From Rhodobium gokarnense (GTDB lineage Bacteria; Pseudomonadota; Alphaproteobacteria; Rhizobiales; Rhodobiaceae): DNA of 64,000 bases. Numbering within the stretch: the stretch's first letter is position 1; every line of letters starts with the position of its first letter. The notes under the pieces are model-generated. The model was not told the DNA's origin, ran no database searches, and saw only the letters and a list, made by a program, of their open reading frames with translations. Where the stretch lies: the NCBI RefSeq assembly GCF_025961475.1, contig NZ_JAOQNS010000002.1:372001-436000 (forward strand), in the 5' to 3' direction. Both the position numbers and the translations under genes were made by a program. Positions 55,353 through 63,499 of this stretch are shown here, piece by piece.

Positions 55353-56744
55353 ATGGCCGACGACGACGCCCTCGATGTTGAGGACGAGAGCGCCGAGCGC
55401 CCGGCGGTCAGCGTCTGGCTCGTCCTCGCCGCGCTCTTTGCGCTCGCCCTGTCGGTGCTGGCGCTGACCGAGGCGACGGGCCGGACCGCCCTCGTCTCGC
55501 GCGTCCAGGTCCTCCTGTTCGGCCCGGCCGACGACAATCTGAGGATCGTTGCCGTCTACGGCACCGGCGGCGAGGAGCACAGCTTCCTGCGCGGTGCCCG
55601 CATGGCGATCGACCGGATCAACGACGCGGACGGCGGCCTGTTCAAAAAGCGGCTGGAACTCGTCTCCTACGGCGAACGGGTCCATTCCGACGAGACCCCG
55701 CTGGAATCGACGGTTGCCCAGACGCTCGCCCTGTCGGGCCGCATTGCCCGCACCAAGAATCTCCTCGCCGTCGTCGGCCACCAGTGGTCGGACACGGCCG
55801 TTGCCGCCAGCTCCATCTACAGCCTCAACGACGTCCTGTTCCTGGCCACCCACGCAACGGCCGCCTCGCTGACCAACCACGACTTCAACACCGTGTTCGC
55901 CCTGCAGCCGGACAACGCCACCAATGCCGAGGTGGTGGCGAACTACGCCATGAAGAACGGCATGCGCCGCTTCGTCGTGCTCTCCGACAAGACCGACTAC
56001 GGCAAGGAGAGCGCGGCCTTCTTCACCGCGGCGATCACCAATGCCGGCGCCGACCTGGTGTTCCGCGGCAACCTTGCGAGCGGCCGGCGGTCGATCGACC
56101 AGCTGCTGATGTTCATCCTCGACAACAATCTCTTCAAGCGGAGCGACTTCGACGCCTTCTTCATCGTCTCCTCGTCGATCCCGGAGACGGCGGAGTTCAT
56201 CAAGCGGAGCCGCGACCTCGGCCTCACCATGCCGATCCTCGGCATGGAGTACCTGTTCTCCGCGGACATGGAAAAGGCCGTCGGCAAGGAGGCGATGAAG
56301 GATGTCATCGGGGTGTCGCTCTACGACCGGGACAACATTTCGGAGCGCGCCAGGACCTTCGTCGACGCCTTCCAGAAGGCCTTCGGCACCATGCCCGACC
56401 TCGACGCGGCGCTCGGCTACGATGCGGTGACGCTGGTCCGCGATGCCGCCCGGCGCGCCGGTTCCCGCGATCCGGACCGGCTGTCGGACATCCTCAAGGT
56501 GGCGCGCTACAAGAAGCCCTTCGTCGGGGTCACCGGGCCGCTCGTCTTCGACCGCAACGGGTTGATCACCGATACTCAGGTCTTCATCATCCGCCACGAC
56601 GGCACCGAATTCCGCACCGCCGCCCATTATGAAATCCCGACGACATGGGATACCCTCGGCGAGGATTCCGGCGAGACCAGCACGGAAAGCTGGACGTCGC
56701 CGGACGAGGGTGTCCGCCCCGATGAGGAGAGGCAAGACCAATGA
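55353..56744 (+). CDS. Membrane-anchored periplasmic ligand-binding protein (type 1 fold, branched-chain amino acid/amide type)
   Basis: A 463-residue protein: short acidic cytoplasmic start, one transmembrane helix (about 23-43, VWLVLAALFALALSVLALTE), then a two-lobe periplasmic binding fold of the LivJ/AmiC type from about residue 64 (IVAVYGTGGEEHSFLRGARMA) to 440. There is no cleavage site or lipobox after the helix, so it is probably anchored. No ABC permease or ATPase is nearby, so it may be a sensor rather than a transporter component. The frame is open upstream into the SPFH gene, but the ATG at 55353 follows that gene's stop by five bases and starts the anchor. It overlaps the next gene by ATGA. 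Confidence 0.85.
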   Translation: MADDDALDVEDESAERPAVSVWLVLAALFALALSVLALTEATGRTALVSRVQVLLFGPADDNLRIVAVYGTGGEEHSFLRGARMAIDRINDADGGLFKKRLELVSYGERVHSDETPLESTVAQTLALSGRIARTKNLLAVVGHQWSDTAVAASSIYSLNDVLFLATHATAASLTNHDFNTVFALQPDNATNAEVVANYAMKNGMRRFVVLSDKTDYGKESAAFFTAAITNAGADLVFRGNLASGRRSIDQLLMFILDNNLFKRSDFDAFFIVSSSIPETAEFIKRSRDLGLTMPILGMEYLFSADMEKAVGKEAMKDVIGVSLYDRDNISERARTFVDAFQKAFGTMPDLDAALGYDAVTLVRDAARRAGSRDPDRLSDILKVARYKKPFVGVTGPLVFDRNGLITDTQVFIIRHDGTEFRTAAHYEIPTTWDTLGEDSGETSTESWTSPDEGVRPDEERQDQ

Positions 56745-56947
56745 CGCTTTTCGTGAACCCCTGGATCTTCCTCTTCTGGGTCGTGGCGAGCTGGATCATC
56801 GGCATGCTCGGCCGCGACACGCGCTTCGGCTTTGCCGGCAATTTCCTGGTTGCGTTCCTGTTCAGCCCGCTGGTCGGCATCATCGTGCTGCTCGCGTCCG
56901 ACCGCTCCCGCCGCACGACCGTCGCCCGCCGCCGCCGCAAGGCCTGA
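56741..56947 (+). CDS. Small two-helix membrane protein of unknown function
   Basis: A 68-residue protein with two predicted helices (about 7-21 and 32-52: IFLFWVVASWIIGML and NFLVAFLFSPLVGIIVLLA) and an Arg/Lys-rich tail. It overlaps the ligand-binding gene by 4 nt (ATGA at 56741-56744), so it is the third gene of the SPFH operon. I do not recognise a family. Its size and coupling suggest an accessory subunit of the same membrane complex. Confidence 0.7.
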   Translation: MTLFVNPWIFLFWVVASWIIGMLGRDTRFGFAGNFLVAFLFSPLVGIIVLLASDRSRRTTVARRRRKA

Positions 56948-57148
56948 CCGCCCCGTCCGATCCGTCCCATCCGCACACGCGCGTGCCGCCGGTCTGTCGC
57001 CGTGCCGCTGCACTCTCATCCTATATTTATATGAAGTATACGTGTGCTAATATTGTGTACTACGGTGTATTTATCGGCGGGCATTAAATAAAAATCAATG
57101 CATGAAAGGCTTTCTTCTCGAAAGTACTGGGTTCCGAGGAGACCGGCC
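56948..57148 (+). promoter_or_regulatory. AT-rich intergenic region and ribosome site of the chemoreceptor gene
   Basis: The stretch 57020-57110 is strikingly AT-rich for this window (TATATTTATATG, TAATATTG, TTAAATAAAAATC) and is the likely promoter of the chemoreceptor. No -35/-10 pair could be assigned with confidence. GAGGAGA at 57136-57142 lies 6 nt before a TTG at 57149, whereas the upstream ATG at 57098 has no purine-rich site. Confidence 0.45.
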
Positions 57149-59206
57149 TTGAAGAATATTACGCTGCAGATCGCGCTTGCCGCGCTTATTCCCTCGCTCG
57201 CGGTTGTCGGCCTGGCCGGCAACACCATCCTGGAGCGTTATGAAACCTATAGCGAAATCCAGACGATGGTTCCGCTGACCATTATGGCGGAAGATGCCGC
57301 CAACCTGGTGCACGAGATCCAGAAGGAGCGCGGCGCGACCGCCGCCTATATGAACGGCGGCTTCACGGACAAGGCGCGCGCGGTGGTCGACCAGCAAAGG
57401 AAGCTGACCGATGCGGCCGCGGATGTCTTCTGGTCCCGGGTGAACGCGATGGACGAGCGCGTGACCGGGAAAATCGAAGATATCGAGGGCATTCTCGACG
57501 CCCAGGAAGAGATCAGGGTCGTCCGCGCCGGCATCGACGACCGGAGCAAGTCCAGCGCCGAAGCGATCAAGGTGTTCTCCGAGGAGATCACGGAATATGT
57601 GGCGGTCATCGTCGCGGTCATCAAACATAGCCCGACGCGGGATATCTCCGAAAACCTGATCCCGTTCCTGTCCCTGGTGGAAGCGAAGGAAGCCGGCGGC
57701 AAGGAGCGTGCGTTCGGCTCGGCCCTGTTTGCGTCCATGGCCGCAAACGGCAACTTCGAATATCCGGTCTTTCTCCGCTACATGTCGATGCTTGGCGCCG
57801 AACACGCCTATCTGGAGGAGTTTGAGGCCAACGCGACCGATGCGCAGGAGGCGCTCTTCAAGGAAACGGTCAAGGGACCGGACGTGGAGCAGGTCGAAGC
57901 CTGGCGCAACGTTCTCAAGGACCTTCCGAACTCCCGCGACGCGCAAGGCATCAGGGCGCTCGACTGGTTCGCGGCCGCCACAAGGCGCCTGGACATGCTC
58001 AAAAAGGTCAGCGACGATCTGGTGCATCGCGCGGAGGGATCCGCGAAGGCCGGTGCCGCCAGGCTCTTCAATCAAATGCTGACGCTGCTCGGCGTCGTCG
58101 CCGTCTTGGGCGCGATCGTGGCCGTCTTCGTCATCGCGCAGGTCCGCTCCATCATCCGCGCCCTGAAGCGGCAAAGAAATACGATCGCCGAACTCGCGGA
58201 CGGCAATGTCGACATCGATATTCCGGATGCGGATCGTTCCGACGAGCTCGGCGACATCGCCCGCGCCTCGGAGGTCTTCCGCGACAAGATTCTTGAAAGC
58301 CGCCGGCTTGAAGAGGTGGAGCAGGCCGCCCGTCTCGGCCGGCGCCGGCGCCGCGAGCAACTGGAAAACGGCATCAAGATGTTCGAGGCCAAGATCGGCA
58401 CCGTCCAGGAGCGGCTGTCTGCCCAGACCCGGAACGTGACCGCAACTGCGACCGACATGGTCCGGATCGCCCAGACCGCGGAAACCCAGGCCTCCGCCGC
58501 CTCGTCCGCGACCGCCAGCGCGACGGACAATGTGCAGACGGTCGCCTCGGCCGCGACCGAGCTTTCCGCCTCGATCCGGGAGATTTCCAACCAGGCGACG
58601 ACCGCCACCTCCGTCGCGACCGAGGCCGCGCAAAGGGCAGAGGAAACCGACAAGGACGTCGGTGCCCTTGCCGATGCCGCCGACAAGATCGGCGAAGTGG
58701 TCGAGATGATCCGGGCGATCGCCGAACAGACCAACCTGCTGGCGCTCAACGCCACCATCGAGGCGGCGCGCGCGGGCGAGGCCGGCAAGGGATTCGCCGT
58801 CGTCGCGGCGGAAGTGAAGGAGCTCTCCAACCAGACGGCAAAGGCCACCGACGAGATCGCCAACCAGATCGGCGGCGTTCAGGTCTCGACCAAGACGGCC
58901 GTGGAATCGATCCGCAACATCGTCACCAGGATCGAGGAAGTGCGCGCGGTCTCAAGCGCGATCGCCGCGGCCGTCGAGGAGCAGGAAGCGGCCACTGCGG
59001 AGATCACCCAGAGCATCACCTATGCGTCCGACGGGGCGACGGCGGCGGCCGAAAACGTCCAGCATGTCGCAACGACGATCGAGAGCACCCGCCAGCAGTC
59101 CCAGGTCATGGAAGACGCCGGCAACCAGCTCGGGGAAGTCGCCGTCCAGCTCACGAGCGCGGTCGACGCCTTCCTGCAGGAGGCGCGGGCGGAAGAGGCG
59201 GCCTGA
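57149..59206 (+). CDS. Methyl-accepting chemotaxis protein with NIT sensor domain
   Basis: A 685-residue receptor from the TTG start (702 from the upstream ATG at 57098). TM1 is in residues 1-25 ([18 protein letters not shown]). The periplasmic sensor carries [16 protein letters not shown], a hallmark of NIT (nitrate/nitrite-type) sensing domains. TM2 (about 312-332, [21 protein letters not shown]) is followed by HAMP and the methyl-accepting helices; the signalling hairpin [21 protein letters not shown] is at about 527. No CheW-binding pentapeptide of the CheR type is obvious at the C-terminus. The TTG start is preferred because GAGGAGA precedes it and it puts the first helix at the very N-terminus. 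It ends facing a terminator shared with the convergent DUF697 gene. Unrelated to the PKS as far as can be seen. Confidence 0.9.
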   Translation: MKNITLQIALAALIPSLAVVGLAGNTILERYETYSEIQTMVPLTIMAEDAANLVHEIQKERGATAAYMNGGFTDKARAVVDQQRKLTDAAADVFWSRVNAMDERVTGKIEDIEGILDAQEEIRVVRAGIDDRSKSSAEAIKVFSEEITEYVAVIVAVIKHSPTRDISENLIPFLSLVEAKEAGGKERAFGSALFASMAANGNFEYPVFLRYMSMLGAEHAYLEEFEANATDAQEALFKETVKGPDVEQVEAWRNVLKDLPNSRDAQGIRALDWFAAATRRLDMLKKVSDDLVHRAEGSAKAGAARLFNQMLTLLGVVAVLGAIVAVFVIAQVRSIIRALKRQRNTIAELADGNVDIDIPDADRSDELGDIARASEVFRDKILESRRLEEVEQAARLGRRRRREQLENGIKMFEAKIGTVQERLSAQTRNVTATATDMVRIAQTAETQASAASSATASATDNVQTVASAATELSASIREISNQATTATSVATEAAQRAEETDKDVGALADAADKIGEVVEMIRAIAEQTNLLALNATIEAARAGEAGKGFAVVAAEVKELSNQTAKATDEIANQIGGVQVSTKTAVESIRNIVTRIEEVRAVSSAIAAAVEEQEAATAEITQSITYASDGATAAAENVQHVATTIESTRQQSQVMEDAGNQLGEVAVQLTSAVDAFLQEARAEEAA

Positions 59207-59250
59207 CGTGCTTTGCGCGCGAGCCCGCGCAACGAAAAACCTGTGCAACG

Positions 59251-59284
59251 AAAAATGCCGCCGGCCCGTCTGGACCGGCGGCAT
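59251..59284 (-). terminator. Intrinsic terminator of the DUF697 gene, between convergent genes
   Basis: A perfect 10-bp stem, ATGCCGCCGG (59255-59264) with CCGGCGGCAT (59275-59284), around a 10-nt loop. Read on the minus strand it is followed by TTTTT (the A-run 59251-59255), so it is a canonical terminator for the leftward gene. For the rightward chemoreceptor it has only a weak T content after the stem. Confidence 0.8.
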
Positions 59285-59309
59285 CTGATTCCTGCGGGCC
59301 TTGAAAGGC

Positions 59310-59873
59310 TCAGGACGCGGAGCTTTCCACCGTCTCTTCGGTCTTGTCCTTGACCTTGCGGGCGAGGTCCTTGCCCTTTTCGAACTGCTCCTTGTAGAAG
59401 GCGCGCATCTTGCTGGCGTTGAAGTCCAAGAGCGTGCCGCCTTCCTCGTAATGCTTGACGATCGACCGGCCGACCGCGAAGGTCGCGCCGCCCGCCACCA
59501 CCGGCAGCGAGACCATGCCGACCATCCAGCCGATGCCGGGGATCAGCTTGGTGGCGCTGGCGGCCACCACATAGCCGGCGCCATAGCCGACGACGCCGCC
59601 GGCGAGCGCATAGATCACCTTGCGGCCGATGCTTTCGGAGAACGGCTTGCCGTAGAGCTGCGACAGCTTCTGGATCATGCGAAGCTGGATCGCGACCACG
59701 GCGGCGATGTCGAAGAAGGCGATCGGGACGATGCTGGCCGCCACCGAGGCGATCACATAGTCCTTGATGAGATTGTCGGCCGTCAGCTCGCGCGCGACGT
59801 CGAACTCTTCCTCTGCGGCGGCTTCCACCGCCTCTGCCTCGGCTGCCTTTGCAGCGCTTGCCTTGGTCGCCAT
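59310..59873 (-). CDS. DUF697 family membrane protein
   Basis: A 187-residue protein with an Ala/Glu-rich N-terminus and a DUF697 core (about 30-130): IVPIAFFDIAAVVAIQLRMIQKLSQLYGKPFSE is the family pattern (PIPxxD, then a helix ending KLSxLYG). Several hydrophobic, Gly-rich segments follow (VVGYGAGYVVAASATKLIPGIGWMVG), then a Lys/Glu-rich tail. DUF697 proteins are found next to or fused with GTPases and membrane-stress proteins; no biochemical role is firmly known. It ends in a strong terminator and starts 194 nt from a second DUF697 gene, so it probably has its own promoter. Confidence 0.85.
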   Translation of the reverse strand: MATKASAAKAAEAEAVEAAAEEEFDVARELTADNLIKDYVIASVAASIVPIAFFDIAAVVAIQLRMIQKLSQLYGKPFSESIGRKVIYALAGGVVGYGAGYVVAASATKLIPGIGWMVGMVSLPVVAGGATFAVGRSIVKHYEEGGTLLDFNASKMRAFYKEQFEKGKDLARKVKDKTEETVESSAS

Positions 59874-60067
59874 TCATGCCTCCTCGAAGGGTGTCCGGGC
59901 CCGCCACCGCGCCGGGCCGAAGGAATCGTGTTGGTCAGACGACCAACGAAACGCGTTGCGAACGGTACTCTTTTAGGTCGAAAATGGAAAGACTTGGCGC
60001 GGCCTCGGCCCTGTTTTTCTTGGGTTGAAGCCGGCCCGCGACCGTTGCCGCAAAGCAACGGGCGAAG

Positions 60068-60694
60068 TCAGGCGGCCTCGCCCTGCAACTCTTCCAGGTA
60101 AACCTCGCCGACGATGCGCACCAGCACGACGGCCGAGACCGAGGTCAGCGCGACGCCGAGAACGTGCGGCCCGGGCGTCATCTTCAACAGGCCGTTGGTG
60201 GTGAAGCTGGCAATCCCGGGCGCCGCCATGCCGGTCAGCATGGCCGTCGCCAGCCGCCGGCTGCGGTCCGTATCGATCGGCCGGCCGTAGAGCCGCGACA
60301 GCTTGCGCAGCATGCGCTCCACGATCGCCGCGATCGCGGCAAGGTCGACGACCGGCACCGGCACGAGCCCGGCGACGGCACCAAAATTGGCGTGCCGTTC
60401 GATGATGAGGCGGGCCGAGGCCTCCCGGAACGCGGCCCGCGTCGGCAGGCCCGACGGGGCCGGAACGGCGGCGGCGACGGCGGGAAGGGACGGCGCGGCC
60501 GGCCTTGACGGCGCGACGGGCTCCGGCAGGGCGCCGGCTTTCCCGTCCGGCATGGCCTCGGTGCTGTCGGGCGTCGCCGAAGCCTTCGCGGCCGCCGGTT
60601 CCGGCGCGCGCTTTTCGTCGGCGAGCGCGGCGCTTGCCGCATCGCGCAGGTCGTCGAGGGTGCGGGTCGAGGTCTTCGGCAGCCGCTTGGTCAT
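60068..60694 (-). CDS. DUF697 family protein with long Ala/Pro-rich N-terminus
   Basis: A 208-residue protein. Residues 1-95 are Ala/Pro/Glu-rich and look disordered. Residues 100-200 are a DUF697 core, with VPVPVVDLAAIAAIVERMLRKLSRLYGRP matching the pattern seen in the neighbouring paralogue, then two Gly/Ala hydrophobic segments. Its ATG overlaps the stop of the ParA gene (60691-60694), so ParA and this protein are cotranslated and may work together, for example with ParA positioning a membrane protein (inference). Confidence 0.82.
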   Translation of the reverse strand: MTKRLPKTSTRTLDDLRDAASAALADEKRAPEPAAAKASATPDSTEAMPDGKAGALPEPVAPSRPAAPSLPAVAAAVPAPSGLPTRAAFREASARLIIERHANFGAVAGLVPVPVVDLAAIAAIVERMLRKLSRLYGRPIDTDRSRRLATAMLTGMAAPGIASFTTNGLLKMTPGPHVLGVALTSVSAVVLVRIVGEVYLEELQGEAA

Positions 60695-61347
60695 GCCGTC
60701 AGCGCCTTCTTGGTCGAAAGCAGCGCCTCGGCCTCGTCGGCAATCGCCGCGATGTCGCGCGCGGCGGGGCCGTCCGCCGCCGTCAGGCTCGGCGTTGCGC
60801 CATAGAGCGCGGCCTCCGCATAGGCGACCCGGTTGGTCATGTCGGCTGAAAGCAGCGGAAAGCCGCTCTCGGCAAGGTCGGCGCGCACATGGCGGGCGAT
60901 GACGCTGCCGGGCGTCGTCTGGGTCAGCACGCAGCGGAACGTCGGCGCCCAGCCCTTGACCCCGCTCATCAGCGTCTTGACCGTGTCCATCATCCGGTCG
61001 ACGTCGAGCGGCGATGCCTTGACCGGGATCAGCACCAGGTCGGCAACGGCGAGCGCCGCGACCGTGATCTCGCTGTCGAAGCCCGGCGTGTCGACGATGG
61101 TGATGCCGTGGCCGGCGCGCCGCGCCTTGATCGCCTGCCAGACGCCCGGGTCGGCTTCTTCCAGCAGCGCGACGCCGCCGAGCGCGCCGTCCCGCTCCGC
61201 AAGCCGCGTCGCCGAGCGCTGCGGATCGGCATCGACGAGGAGGGGCTTAAGCCCCTTCAACTGCCAGTGGACGGCAAGACAGCAGGCAAGGGTCGTCTTG
61301 CCGCTGCCTCCCTTCAACGATGCCACCGTGACAACCGGTCCGGTCAT
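60691..61347 (-). CDS. ParA/MinD-family ATPase
   Basis: A 218-residue P-loop ATPase with the deviant Walker A KGGSGKTT (near residues 9-16), Walker A' VDADPQRS and Walker B IVDTPGFDS. No N-terminal DNA-binding domain and no adjacent ParB gene or parS-like repeat, so it is not the chromosome partition ParA but one of the orphan cargo-positioning type. I place the start at the ATG 61345-61347, preceded by GGA at a suitable distance; a longer frame to 61449 adds a non-conserved Arg/Ser segment. Cotranscribed with the DUF697 gene downstream. Confidence 0.88.
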   Translation of the reverse strand: MTGPVVTVASLKGGSGKTTLACCLAVHWQLKGLKPLLVDADPQRSATRLAERDGALGGVALLEEADPGVWQAIKARRAGHGITIVDTPGFDSEITVAALAVADLVLIPVKASPLDVDRMMDTVKTLMSGVKGWAPTFRCVLTQTTPGSVIARHVRADLAESGFPLLSADMTNRVAYAEAALYGATPSLTAADGPAARDIAAIADEAEALLSTKKALTA

Positions 61348-61530
61348 TTGCTTCCGTCCGTCTGATTCTTCTCGATTTACAAAAGTATTAGCGTAATTCG
61401 ACGGGAATGCCATGGCCGAGCAAGCGGAGCGGCGCAGACGGCGGCACACGCCACCAGCGACGCGGCAGCGCCGCCTGCCGTCGCTCGTCCCGTATGTCCG
61501 CCGAGATGCCGGTCGGCACCGGGGCCGACC

Positions 61531-62769
61531 TCAATGACCGGACAGGACCAGCGTCTGGATCGGCAGCCGCAAGGCCTTCGACCTGAGGATCGCCGCGGGG
61601 AGAACGGCGACGGTGTCGACCATGTGCAGGAACAGGCCCTCCAGGAAGCCGGCATCGCCGGATGCCAGCCGCTTGTGGTTGCTGGTATAGGCAACGGCGG
61701 AGCAACTGCTTCCCGGCGGCACGCCGGCAAAGCCGCCCTCATAGAGTGGTTCCAGCTTTGCGGTGATCGCTCCGGGCGGCTGCGCATTCGCGCTCTCGAG
61801 CAACTGTGTGGTCGCCCCCAACTGGCCCGCCGCGATGTGCATCTGCACGTCGGTCACGACCATCGGGATGACGGTGAAAGGCTTGGAGATGCAGGTCACC
61901 TCGGCAATCATTCCGGGGTGGATGACCTGTGCCTCCAGTTGCCCGAAACCGGCAATGACGCCGTAACGCCCGGCATCGTCCGGCACCAGGATGCCGGCCG
62001 GCCGCATCATCGGATTGACCACGTCGCCGACGCGCAGGGAAAACTGCTCGACCGTTCCGTCCGTGCCGGCGACGACGAGGGTCTTGGAAAGGTCGACCTC
62101 GGCCTGGGCGCGCGCGGCCTCGGCGCTCGCCTTTTGCGCCGGCAGGAGGACGTTGATCTGGGTTTCGACATTCTTCTTGTTGGCGGTTGCGGCATCGACG
62201 CCGCCCTTGCGGCTGTCGACGATGTTCTGCAGCCGCTCGATCTCGCGCGTCGTGACGACGTTCGCGTTGCGCCGCTGCAGCTCCAGCTTCGTCTCCAGGT
62301 CGTCGGTGGCCTGTTTCAGCGACGCACGGGACTGGCGTAGCTGGGCCTCGGCGGCGTCCAGTTCGGCCTTTGCGACCGCCATGGAGGCGTCGATCTCGGC
62401 GACCTTGCGGCGGGCCGTCTCCAGCGCCGCCTGCTGCTGGGAACTGTCCAGACGGAAGATCGGGTCGCCGGCCTTGACCTTGCGCACCAGGCCGGGCTCC
62501 AGGAAGACCTCCTGCACGCGCCCGCGGGTCTCCGGCAGGATCGGGACCGTGCGGTAGGCGGCGACCGCGTTGCTGGTCGAGGGGTGGTAATAGAAGATCA
62601 TTGCGATCAGCGAGATCGTCAGGATGAGGCAGGAGATGATGCCCCAGCGCAATTCGTACCAGACCGAATAGAACGTGATCTCCCGGCCGATCCGCTTGCC
62701 CTGGACGTAGCGGCGGAACAGGTAGTCCGGCAGGATCGTGATGAGCGAGCAAAGCAGCGTTTCGAGCAT
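61531..62769 (-). CDS. HlyD-family membrane fusion protein (YibH/YiaV-like)
   Basis: A 412-residue protein with a cytoplasmic start, one transmembrane helix (about 48-66, IISCLILTISLIAMIFYY), a lipoyl/biotinyl-like half motif (VPILPETRGRVQEVFLEPGLVRKVKAGD), a long coiled coil (about 110-230) and the returning beta-barrel half (GTDGTVEQFSLRVGDVV). This is the YibH/YiaV type of adaptor, which typically pairs with a DUF3302 protein, exactly as here (9-nt gap). Substrate and outer partner are unknown. Nothing ties it to the polyketide transporters 50 kb away. Confidence 0.87.
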   Translation of the reverse strand: MLETLLCSLITILPDYLFRRYVQGKRIGREITFYSVWYELRWGIISCLILTISLIAMIFYYHPSTSNAVAAYRTVPILPETRGRVQEVFLEPGLVRKVKAGDPIFRLDSSQQQAALETARRKVAEIDASMAVAKAELDAAEAQLRQSRASLKQATDDLETKLELQRRNANVVTTREIERLQNIVDSRKGGVDAATANKKNVETQINVLLPAQKASAEAARAQAEVDLSKTLVVAGTDGTVEQFSLRVGDVVNPMMRPAGILVPDDAGRYGVIAGFGQLEAQVIHPGMIAEVTCISKPFTVIPMVVTDVQMHIAAGQLGATTQLLESANAQPPGAITAKLEPLYEGGFAGVPPGSSCSAVAYTSNHKRLASGDAGFLEGLFLHMVDTVAVLPAAILRSKALRLPIQTLVLSGH

Positions 62770-62778
62770 CGGCCGGCC

Positions 62779-63240
62779 TCACGCCTGTTCGGGTTGTGGT
62801 GGCGTTGCCGATTGCGGCGCGGCAGCGCCGGCGGGAGGCTCTGCGGACGCCTTGCCGGTGTCCCGGTCCTCGGCCGATACCTTTTCGTCGTGGTCACGGG
62901 GACCGGCCATGCGCCGCAGCGAGCGGGCCATCGACAGGAGCGGCGTGACGACGTCCGGAACGCGCAGGAACGCAAGGAGCAGCGCCGCCACCCAGAACAG
63001 ATTGTTGTGTGTGAACAGCGCCAGCAGCGCCAGGATGGCGACGATTTCAAACTGCGTGCGCCCGGCGCCATGGGCAAGACGTTCCGGCAGCGAGTGCAGC
63101 CAGAGATAGATGTTGCCAACGATCAGGACCATGACCACCAGGAAGACGATCATGACAGTGAAGAGATAATCGCCGCCGTCCGCCGTGGGAATGAAATGCG
63201 GCAGGTGGTCTATCGCGGCAGGATGCAACTCTGGCGGCAT
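62779..63240 (-). CDS. DUF3302 inner-membrane protein (YibI/YiaW-like)
   Basis: A 153-residue protein with two predicted transmembrane helices (about 26-48 and 68-90), the short loop LHSLPERLAHGAGRTQ between them and LFTHNNLFWVAALLLAF in the second helix; this LHxxP...LFTxxxxW layout matches YibI/YiaW of enterobacteria. The last 50 residues are Pro/Ala-rich and not conserved. It is first in a two-gene unit with the HlyD-family adaptor, the same gene pair as yibI-yibH, which supports the family call. Confidence 0.75.
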   Translation of the reverse strand: MPPELHPAAIDHLPHFIPTADGGDYLFTVMIVFLVVMVLIVGNIYLWLHSLPERLAHGAGRTQFEIVAILALLALFTHNNLFWVAALLLAFLRVPDVVTPLLSMARSLRRMAGPRDHDEKVSAEDRDTGKASAEPPAGAAAPQSATPPQPEQA

Positions 63241-63499
63241 GGGCTCCCCTCCCGGGCGCTATGGCCTGGCACTGTGTCAGTTGGAAAGCTAACGGATCGG
63301 CCGGCGCAGTGCTACGAACAAATGCGTAGGCACGAGGGGCGAAACCGGTCCCGCCGGCGCTTCCTGTGCATACCCACACGGCGGTCCGTTTTCCCGCCCG
63401 GAATCCTATGAACAAAATTTTCAGGAATATTGACATTTGCCGCAATTGGAGGATCATTCTGAAAATAATTTGCAAAAAATCCAAAACCGAGGAAACGCC
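63241..63499. promoter_or_regulatory. Divergent intergenic region, AT-rich toward the right-hand flavoprotein
   Basis: A 259-nt gap between divergent genes. TTGACA at 63430-63435 is a good -35 box for the rightward gene, but the hexamer 17 nt later (ATCATT, 63453-63458) is a poor -10, so the promoter is only a candidate. The AT-rich patch 63405-63485 supports a promoter here. GAGGA at 63489-63493 is the ribosome site of the next gene. No gene is seen. Confidence 0.4.

Noticed and set aside
63430-63458. Sigma-70 promoter for the right-edge flavoprotein
   Set aside because: The -35 (TTGACA) is perfect but the -10 at proper spacing is poor, so it is kept only as a note, not as a promoter call.
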